From a bacterium (GTDB lineage Bacteria > SZUA-79 > Acidulodesulfobacterales > Acidulodesulfobacteraceae): a stretch of DNA of 5,980 nucleotides. Below, piece after piece: positions 1 to 4,727 of the stretch. Made by a program: the position numbers and the translations under genes. Under the pieces are notes generated by a model, which was not told where the DNA came from, made no database searches, and saw only the letters and a list, made by a program, of their open reading frames with translations. The first letter of the stretch is position 1. Each line of letters begins with the position of its first letter. The stretch covers positions 1 through 5,980 of the forward strand of contig JAJXXD010000121.1 in assembly GCA_021781285.1 (NCBI GenBank), written 5' to 3'.

Positions 1-442
1 CGTCCGCCGCATCCCTTGCTAAATTCAAATCCGACACGATTTTTTTTGCGTTTTCCGCTAATTCTAACCATTTTTTTGTATGAGGAATATTTTTTAAATC
101 GTCGTCCGACATATATAAAGCCCTGCAGCCGCCGCAATTTGAATGTCCGCATACGACGATGTTTTTCACGTTTAAAATATTTACCGCATATTCTATAGCC
201 GAAGTTGTTGACAAAAACTCGTTGACATTTCTATAGGGCGGAACTAAGTTGCCAATATTCCTCACGACGAAAAGCTCGCCGGGAAGCGTTTTCGTTATGA
301 GGCTTGGAACGACCCTCGAATCGGAACACCCGATAAAAAGCGTATGCGGATTTTGCCCTTCCGCTATTTCCTTGAAAAGTTCGTTGTATTTTTTATATTC
401 GTTATTGTTAAAATTAATAACTCCTTTAAATAAATTATCCAT
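1..442 (-). CDS. Beta-class carbonic anhydrase, C-terminal part cut by the window edge
   Basis: A zinc enzyme that interconverts CO2 and bicarbonate in the cytoplasm. The visible 147 residues contain both beta-class signatures. CSDSR lies at residues 39-43 (zinc ligand Cys39 and the Asp41/Arg43 dyad) and CGHSNCGG at 98-105 (zinc ligands His100 and Cys103). Between them is the conserved stretch ELFVVRNIGN (56-65). Beta enzymes are usually about 200-220 residues, so roughly the last third lies beyond the left edge. I chose the ATG ending at 442 because a GGAG (minus strand, 452-455) sits 9 bases upstream. An in-frame ATG at 457 would add five residues but has no clear ribosome site. The gene follows the membrane diguanylate cyclase by about 48 bases on the same strand with no visible terminator, so co-transcription is likely. 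Family assignment is very secure; the physiological role (CO2 supply, pH, or bicarbonate for carboxylases) is not shown. Confidence 0.96.
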   Translation of the reverse strand, partial: MDNLFKGVINFNNNEYKKYNELFKEIAEGQNPHTLFIGCSDSRVVPSLITKTLPGELFVVRNIGNLVPPYRNVNEFLSTTSAIEYAVNILNVKNIVVCGHSNCGGCRALYMSDDDLKNIPHTKKWLELAENAKKIVSDLNLARDAAD

Positions 443-490
443 GTTAAACTTCTCCATTGAAACTGCTTTACGCCGTTATAATTTTATAAT

Positions 491-2413
491 TTAAAAACCT
501 TCTTCCACCCTGTTTCTTCCGTTTTCTTTTGCCCTGTATAAAGCATTATCGACCCGCTTAATAAAACTGTTAATAATGTCTTGCGTATTACCAAAATTAT
601 CTTTTCCGCCATATTCTACTACCCCGAAACTACAGGTGAGCCTGTAAATATATTTAAAGACATTTTCCTCGATTAATTTTCTCAGGCTTTCAGCCTTTGC
701 TTTTGCGTAAATTAAATTTGTTTCGGGCATTAATATCATAAACTCTTCTCCGCCAAATCTGGCAAAAAAATCGGTTTCCCTTAAATTGGTTTTTATAAGA
801 TTAGCCAGCTCTATTAAAATATTATCTCCTATTTGATGCCCGTAATTATCGTTTATTTCTTTAAAGTGGTCTATATCGAACATAATTAAAGACAGCGGCA
901 TATTATATCTAAGCGCCAGTTTAACATACCCGTCCAAAATATTATCTAATTTTCTCCTGTTAAAAATCCCCGTAAGAGGGTCTGTTTCGGATAACTCTTG
1001 AAAGCGTAATTTCTCTTTTTCTAATTCCCTTTCCAGCAACACCTTATCGGTTATATCGAAAAATATAGCGAGAGCGACGAACCGCCCTTGATAAACAATG
1101 GTCTGGACATGAAACAATATATATTTTTCTTTGCCCTTTTTGGTGAAAGTATGAAAAGTGTATTCAAAATAGAATCGTTCTCCATTAAGCCTTCTTTCTA
1201 TATTGGCTTTGATAACGGGTCTATCTTTTTCCCCAAATAAATCCCATATATTCATATTATAAAGTTCTTTTTCCGGATAGCCGAAAAATTCGACGGCTGC
1301 GGGATTGGCATAAAGTATCCTCGTGTCATTAATATAAACCCCTTCAGTCATGCCGTTAAATATGGTGCTAAAAAGTTCCTCGTTCTCCTTTAACTTCTTT
1401 TCTAATTCTTTCTCTTTAGTTATGTCCAAAAGCACGCAATCTATTATATCTTTTCCGTAATCATCTTTTTTAAAGCGGCAGGCAATGTACACATCGATAA
1501 TCCTGCCTTTTAAAGTCTTTCTTTTCCCTTCAAATTCATACGTCCCTTTTTTGATTATATTTTTTATAATGTCAACCCGCATTATTTCTCCGGGGGCATA
1601 TAAATCCGCAATTTTGGTATTCATTAATTCTTCTTTGCCGCTTGCTTCAAAAATTGTTACCATATAATCGTTCACATTAATAAAACGTCCTTTTCCATCT
1701 GTTGTTGCCTGATATACCCCGATAGGCAGAAATTCTACAAGCGTCCTGTATTTTTTCTCGCTCTGCTTTATCTTTAACTCCTTACTTGAAATATTAAATA
1801 TAAACAGTATTAAAATTATAAAAAATAAGAAGAAACCTGCAATAAAAATCAGATTTAAAATTAAATGAAAATATAACGCGTCTTTGATTCTGTGTTCGAA
1901 AGCGGATTCTATTAAAGGAGCATAATTCGGACCGGCTTTATACATGCTAATGAATAAGGGTTCCATAAATGCCCTTTTTGCCATAATTTTATGATGGATA
2001 ATAATGGTAACAAGAATAGGGGTTATCAAATTTTTCCAATCGTAATAAGCCTTGTTTTCAAAAGGAAGACCTGTTTTCTTTAAAAAAGGGAATTTTTCAA
2101 GATTTTTATTGAACTCTTCAAACCTTTTATTTGTAACGCCTATTAAGGCGCTTAATTTTAAAAGAGATGTTTTAACCCTTTTTTTATCGTTTTCCCGTGA
2201 AAAATAGACCACGTCTTGCGCCGAATCTATAGTCAGCCTTATGCTATTCGAAAGCTTTATAGTCTCCAGCTGAATATTATTGTCCGCATTCATATCGTTT
2301 TCCATTTTTAAAATAACAGAATTATAAATAATTGCGGAAATAACAATATACGCGGTCAAAATAAGAATGCCGAATAAAAATGTTTTCGATTTGATTAGTT
2401 CGCTAAATCTCAT
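491..2413 (-). CDS. Membrane-bound sensor diguanylate cyclase (two TM, PAS-PAS-GGDEF)
   Basis: Predicted to make cyclic di-GMP from two GTP at the inner membrane in response to an unknown signal. Order over 640 residues: TM helix 1 (about 11-31); an extracytoplasmic, probably helical sensor region (about 32-181) of a type I do not recognise; TM helix 2 (about 182-207); a charged linker; PAS 1 (about 219-337, ending in the usual DIT); PAS 2 (about 345-460, also ending DIT); a short coiled-coil linker; GGDEF (about 472-636). The active site is GGEEF at 554-558 with metal-binding Asp513 in FDIDHFK. The inhibitory I-site RETD (545-548) lies five residues before GGEEF, the standard spacing, so product inhibition is expected. 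There is no EAL domain. The start has a weak GGGA site 7 bases upstream (2421-2424). The stop is about 48 bases before the carbonic anhydrase start. The cyclase domain closely resembles that of the cyclase at the right edge. Confidence 0.95.
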   Translation of the reverse strand: MRFSELIKSKTFLFGILILTAYIVISAIIYNSVILKMENDMNADNNIQLETIKLSNSIRLTIDSAQDVVYFSRENDKKRVKTSLLKLSALIGVTNKRFEEFNKNLEKFPFLKKTGLPFENKAYYDWKNLITPILVTIIIHHKIMAKRAFMEPLFISMYKAGPNYAPLIESAFEHRIKDALYFHLILNLIFIAGFFLFFIILILFIFNISSKELKIKQSEKKYRTLVEFLPIGVYQATTDGKGRFINVNDYMVTIFEASGKEELMNTKIADLYAPGEIMRVDIIKNIIKKGTYEFEGKRKTLKGRIIDVYIACRFKKDDYGKDIIDCVLLDITKEKELEKKLKENEELFSTIFNGMTEGVYINDTRILYANPAAVEFFGYPEKELYNMNIWDLFGEKDRPVIKANIERRLNGERFYFEYTFHTFTKKGKEKYILFHVQTIVYQGRFVALAIFFDITDKVLLERELEKEKLRFQELSETDPLTGIFNRRKLDNILDGYVKLALRYNMPLSLIMFDIDHFKEINDNYGHQIGDNILIELANLIKTNLRETDFFARFGGEEFMILMPETNLIYAKAKAESLRKLIEENVFKYIYRLTCSFGVVEYGGKDNFGNTQDIINSFIKRVDNALYRAKENGRNRVEEGF

Positions 2414-2483
2414 TGCAAAATCCCGTTAAATTTAAAACCTGATAAATTAAATAAATTAAAAAAGGTATAAGGATGCCGCTTTA

Positions 2484-2512
2484 ATATTAATTATTGACTT
2501 AAAATAGGACAA
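2484..2512 (-). promoter_or_regulatory. Possible promoter for the membrane diguanylate cyclase
   Basis: On the minus strand, TTGTCC (2507-2512) and TAATAT (2484-2489) are separated by 17 bases. Each hexamer matches the sigma70 consensus at four of six positions. Transcription would start near 2476, leaving a leader of about 60 bases. The site overlaps the plus-strand tRNA promoter, so the two would be back-to-back and mutually exclusive. In such AT-rich DNA a match of this quality can arise by chance. Confidence 0.3.
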
Positions 2513-2523
2513 TATAGTATTAT
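2494..2523 (+). promoter_or_regulatory. Probable sigma70 promoter of the tRNA-Ala gene
   Basis: TTGACT (2494-2499) matches the -35 consensus at five of six positions. TATTAT (2518-2523) matches the -10 consensus at five of six, with an 18-base spacer. The expected start near 2530 leaves a 5' leader of only about 18 bases before the mature tRNA, which suits a single-gene tRNA transcript trimmed by RNase P. Confidence 0.6.
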
Positions 2524-2547
2524 TATATCATAACGCAAAACGCAAAT

Positions 2548-2623
2548 GGGGCTGTAGCTCAGTTGGCAGAGCGCTTGCATGGCATGCAAGAGGTCGTCGG
2601 TTCGACCCCGATCAGCTCCACCA
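2548..2623 (+). tRNA. tRNA-Ala, anticodon GGC
   Basis: A complete 76-base cloverleaf that reads GCC/GCU alanine codons. Acceptor arm GGGGCTG (2548-2554) pairs with CAGCTCC (2613-2619) and includes the G3:U70 wobble pair, the main identity element for alanyl-tRNA synthetase. The D-stem is GCTC/GAGC. Anticodon stem CTTGC/GCAAG encloses loop ATGGCAT (2579-2585) with GGC at 2581-2583. The variable loop has five bases. The T-stem GTCGG/CCGAT carries loop TTCGACC (2601-2607). Discriminator A (2620) is followed by an encoded CCA (2621-2623). It is the only plus-strand gene in the window and appears to be transcribed alone. No convincing terminator hairpin follows. Confidence 0.98.
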
Positions 2624-2754
2624 TTCAAAACTCCATATTTATTGCACAGTTCAGGACGCAATACCCTTCTTGGCAATTATGTCTTTTTATGTCAAAATAG
2701 TAAGTTAAATAACGATAATACACCTTAAGATATTGAAATTTTAGCCTTGGCTTT

Positions 2755-2788
2755 GGGTAGTAGTTTAACATGGGGGTGGCGGTTTAAC
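2755..2788. repeat. 15-bp imperfect direct repeat with 19-bp period in the tRNA-tetR gap
   Basis: Copy A (2755-2769) reads GGGTAGTAGTTTAAC and copy B (2774-2788) reads GGGTGGCGGTTTAAC, with 12 of 15 bases identical. The second copy sits in a short G-rich patch (2771-2782) inside otherwise AT-rich non-coding DNA. Closely spaced repeats of about 20 bp containing GGTGGCGGTT-like sequence recall the multiple terminal repeats of IS21-family elements (from memory), and regions next to tRNA genes often collect mobile DNA. No transposase is present, so this could be only an element end, a regulatory site, or chance. The rest of 2624-2815 shows no gene and no clear hairpin. Confidence 0.45.
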
Positions 2789-2815
2789 TTTACTTGTATG
2801 ATTACTATAATTAAA

Positions 2816-3436
2816 TCAGCCGGCATAAAGCGACGAAATATATTTTTTCAGCAAATCGAAGCAATTTTTCAGCGTTTCTTTGCTCTGATTAGACTTTGAC
2901 ATCATTATGCAGCCCTCGAAAGAGGCAATAATAAAATCGCTTATGGCGGGGATATTGCAATCTTTAGATATTATTCCTTTTTTTTGAGCTTTTTTAAAAC
3001 CCGACTCTAAAAAGCCCCGCCACAACGTTATTACGTCTTTTATGTGGTTTGCGAGAACGGCGTCTTTGGCGGACATTTCTATGATTAAGTTCCCGAGCGG
3101 ACAGCCCGTTTTAGACAATCTCTCGGCGCCGCTGTCGAATATCTTGTCTATAGTCGAACAGAGGGCTTCCAGCGGGTCGCCGGACTTGTAAAAATCTCCC
3201 CAGACGGACTGGTAATGCGGCTTGATGACCTCTTCTATAACGGCGGCTGCTATGTCTTTTTTCGATTTAAAATAATAGTAAATACAGCCTTTAGTCACGC
3301 CTATTTTAGATAGTATATCCTGAATGCCTGTATCCTCGTATCCTTTTTCGAGCATAAGCTCGAAGGCCGCGCTTACTATTTCCTTCCTGTAGCCGCATTT
3401 ATCGTTTTCCTTCTTTTTCTTTTTCGTCGCAGTCAT
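2816..3436 (-). CDS. TetR-family transcriptional repressor
   Basis: A dimeric one-component regulator of 206 residues, usual for the family. After a Lys-rich N-terminus (residues 5-9), the TetR DNA-binding domain runs from about 17 to 63, with the recognition region ILSKIGVTKGCIYYYFKSKK (41-60). The C-terminal ligand domain carries TGCPLGNL (110-117), a Gly-Cys motif typical of the NemR/AcuR/YxaF-like branch. Cys112 appears to match the redox- and electrophile-sensing Cys106 of E. coli NemR (alignment by eye). There are seven cysteines in all. The start is weakly supported: AGGG directly abuts the ATG, but an in-frame TAA 15 bases upstream rules out a longer form. It lies downstream of a nitroreductase on the same strand, as the nemR-nemA pairing would suggest. 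The likely target is the palindrome before the dsrE-like gene (4657-4674). Its ligand is unknown. Confidence 0.94.
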   Translation of the reverse strand: MTATKKKKKENDKCGYRKEIVSAAFELMLEKGYEDTGIQDILSKIGVTKGCIYYYFKSKKDIAAAVIEEVIKPHYQSVWGDFYKSGDPLEALCSTIDKIFDSGAERLSKTGCPLGNLIIEMSAKDAVLANHIKDVITLWRGFLESGFKKAQKKGIISKDCNIPAISDFIIASFEGCIMMSKSNQSKETLKNCFDLLKKYISSLYAG

Positions 3437-3484
3437 CCCTATAAGTTACATTTTTTCCAAAAAGAATTCAAGCCGCCTGAAAAC

Positions 3485-3490
3485 ATTATA
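3485..3490 (-). promoter_or_regulatory. Possible -10 box of a separate tetR promoter
   Basis: A perfect TATAAT on the minus strand lies 48 bases upstream of the tetR start, but the -35 region at 17-18 bp spacing (TATATA or TTATAT) is poor and there is no TGn extension. The 169-bp gap after the nitroreductase leaves room for such a promoter. No ACC-N4-GGT palindrome like the one at 4657-4674 is seen here. Confidence 0.3.
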
Positions 3491-3605
3491 ACGACTTTTA
3501 AAATACATATATAATAGCTATATTCAGTTTGTTTCTTCACTATGTAAATTAAAAGCAGGCGAAGAGAAAAATTTATAATTAGTTTGCCGTTACAGGCTTA
3601 TCTTC

Positions 3606-4202
3606 TTATTCGATAATTTTAATTACTTCCTCGATGTCCGTTCTTGAAGACTTAGACTGCCTTTCGACAGGTTTTCCTATGGGAATTAACGCGACAAGAT
3701 TGTCCGGGCTTTTTACGCCCAATATTTTTTCTATTTCAGGCTTGGCGATTAACGGGCCGGTCATCCAACATGCCCCAAGCCCTTCATTGTGGACGACAAG
3801 CAAGATATGCGTTATAAAGCTGGAAACGCCCTGCAGCCCGGGATTAACTATAAACTTTCTGTCGTAGTTTCTATTTGCATCCGCCTTCTCGATTACTGCA
3901 TCGAGGGCTCCTATATAAGGTTTTTGAACGACCGCCAGCACAACCGGCGCTTCGTTAAAAAAAGCGTACACGCCCGGAGCGCTTTTACCGGTTATTTTTT
4001 CATAGACCGTTTCGACCTCGTTTCTCATCCTGTCGAGAATGTCTTTATTTTTTATTATGTAAACAAACCAGTTTTGGGCGTTGCCTCCGCTTGGCGAATT
4101 AATCGAAACTTCGATAATTTTTTTAATTTGATCTAAATCTAAGTCTTCCTGTTTAAATTTTCTAATGCTTTTTCTTGTTTTTACGGCCTCTATTATGTCC
4201 AT
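3606..4202 (-). CDS. Nitroreductase-family FMN-dependent oxidoreductase
   Basis: A cytoplasmic flavoprotein expected to use NAD(P)H to reduce nitro compounds, quinones or related electrophiles; the physiological substrate is unknown. At 198 residues it is a normal single-domain, homodimer-forming member. The FMN phosphate-binding start RKSIRKF is at 10-16, with a second contact region SPSGGNAQNW at 36-45. The C-terminal half has the family's GLGACWMTGP (141-150) and IPIGKP (173-178) segments. No transmembrane segment, signal peptide or iron-sulfur ferredoxin domain is present. GGAAGG (minus strand, 4214-4219) lies 11 bases before the ATG. The gene starts 44 bases after the DsrE-like gene ends, so the two are probably one transcript, with the TetR gene following 169 bases downstream. 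Subfamily and substrate cannot be read from the sequence alone. Confidence 0.95.
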   Translation of the reverse strand: MDIIEAVKTRKSIRKFKQEDLDLDQIKKIIEVSINSPSGGNAQNWFVYIIKNKDILDRMRNEVETVYEKITGKSAPGVYAFFNEAPVVLAVVQKPYIGALDAVIEKADANRNYDRKFIVNPGLQGVSSFITHILLVVHNEGLGACWMTGPLIAKPEIEKILGVKSPDNLVALIPIGKPVERQSKSSRTDIEEVIKIIE

Positions 4203-4246
4203 TTTAATTTTAACCTTCCGCTAAAATAATTGTTTTATAATTTATT

Positions 4247-4597
4247 TTAAAACATCATCGGCTGGTAGCCCTCTCCCATTAATTCGGCAATTCTCTGCCC
4301 GACATGAACCAACTCCATTTTTTTTTCTTGAAGAGCTTTCGATACGCCGAAGCCGTCCGCTATAAAAACGCACGCCTGCGGCATTATATTATTTTTAAGA
4401 ACCTCGTCGTAAGCGTCAAGAATATCCTTGTCATCTGTTTTTGCGATAAAATCCTCGCTGGGACCGAAAAATAAGAGTTTTACGTCCTCGAATGCGCCGC
4501 TGTTTTTTGTCCTCCATGCTAAAGTAAGTCCGAGTCTTACTTTAATCGGACTGTCCGCTCCCGATAATATAATAATCAACGCCTTTGCCTTTGACAT
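4247..4597 (-). CDS. DsrE/DsrF-like small sulfur-relay family protein
   Basis: A soluble 116-residue protein of the DsrE/DsrF-like fold, whose known members (DsrE, TusD) carry sulfur as a cysteine persulfide. It starts with a hydrophobic beta strand (KALIIILSG, 5-13), has a middle strand VKLLFFGPSEDF (39-50), a single cysteine at residue 76 in MPQACVFIADGFGV (72-85), and ends with the family-like GEGYQPMMF. Cys76 sits roughly where the active Cys of DsrE lies, so it is the candidate sulfur carrier. There are no DsrF or DsrH partners, so it is a stand-alone relative and its role may not be dissimilatory sulfur metabolism. A near-perfect AAGGAGG lies 5 bases before the ATG. It is the first gene after the promoter/operator and is probably co-transcribed with the nitroreductase. 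Confidence 0.87.
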   Translation of the reverse strand: MSKAKALIIILSGADSPIKVRLGLTLAWRTKNSGAFEDVKLLFFGPSEDFIAKTDDKDILDAYDEVLKNNIMPQACVFIADGFGVSKALQEKKMELVHVGQRIAELMGEGYQPMMF

Positions 4598-4602
4598 GAC
4601 TG

Positions 4603-4609
4603 CCTCCTT
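4603..4609 (-). promoter_or_regulatory. Strong Shine-Dalgarno site of the DsrE-like gene, partly in a potential hairpin
   Basis: Minus-strand AAGGAGG, the strongest ribosome site in the window, is five bases before the ATG at 4597. Its AAGG part can pair with CCTT in an upstream CCTTAA (minus strand, 4624-4629; the TTAAGG partner is at 4606-4611, with a 12-base loop). A shorter CTTAA-TTT-TTAAG alternative also exists. The pairs are mostly A-T, so any sequestration would be weak. Confidence 0.65.
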
Positions 4610-4656
4610 AAAAATTAAGTTTGTTAAGGTTCTCTAACGAAATTATTCATCGAATA

Positions 4657-4674
4657 ACATACCGACTGGTTTGT
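4657..4674 (-). promoter_or_regulatory. Palindromic operator candidate overlapping the transcription start, likely TetR-bound
   Basis: The minus-strand sequence is ACAAACCAGTCGGTATGT. Arms ACAAACC and GGTATGT are inverted repeats at six of seven positions around a four-base centre (AGTC). It directly abuts the -10 box and spans the expected start (about 4668), the classic place for a repressor to block RNA polymerase. TetR-family operators are commonly short palindromes of this size, and the only repressor gene in the window is the TetR gene downstream in the same run of genes. Binding by that protein is inference. Confidence 0.6.
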
Positions 4675-4703
4675 ATTTTATCGCCTGCAAAAAATTTTGT
4701 CAA
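4675..4703 (-). promoter_or_regulatory. Strong sigma70 promoter for the dsrE-like / nitroreductase / tetR genes
   Basis: A perfect -35 TTGACA (minus strand, 4698-4703), a 17-base spacer and TAAAAT as -10 (4675-4680, five of six). This is the best promoter match in the window. The expected start near 4668 gives a leader of about 70 bases before the DsrE-like ATG. The site lies just past the stop of the upstream cyclase, showing that the three-gene set can be expressed independently of it. Confidence 0.78.
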
Positions 4704-4727
4704 GTTATTTTTTATAATTTTATACTT

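Noticed and set aside
249..494. 81-residue plus-strand reading frame
   Set aside because: It overlaps the antisense of the carbonic anhydrase, whose zinc motifs prove the minus-strand frame is the coding one.
2491..2676. 61-residue minus-strand reading frame with GADRGRTDDLLHAMQALCQLSYSP
   Set aside because: It is the antisense of the tRNA-Ala gene. This peptide pattern is a well-known false gene call opposite tRNA-Ala.
2676..2696. Direct repeat TTATGTC-TTT-TTATGTC downstream of the tRNA
   Set aside because: Seven-base repeat in AT-rich DNA without a hairpin or T-run; not a terminator or attachment site.
3504..3526. AT-rich palindromic ATAGCTAT and surrounding TATATATAATAG before tetR
   Set aside because: Short self-complementary AT sequence is expected by chance here, and it does not resemble the operator at 4657-4674.
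3473..3561. Distant inverted repeat CGCCTG / CAGGCG in the nitroreductase-tetR gap
   Set aside because: Only six bases per arm with about 80 bases between them and no further pairing; it is too weak to call a structure or a terminator.
3789..4136. 115-residue plus-strand reading frame
   Set aside because: It lies entirely opposite the nitroreductase and shows no family motifs.
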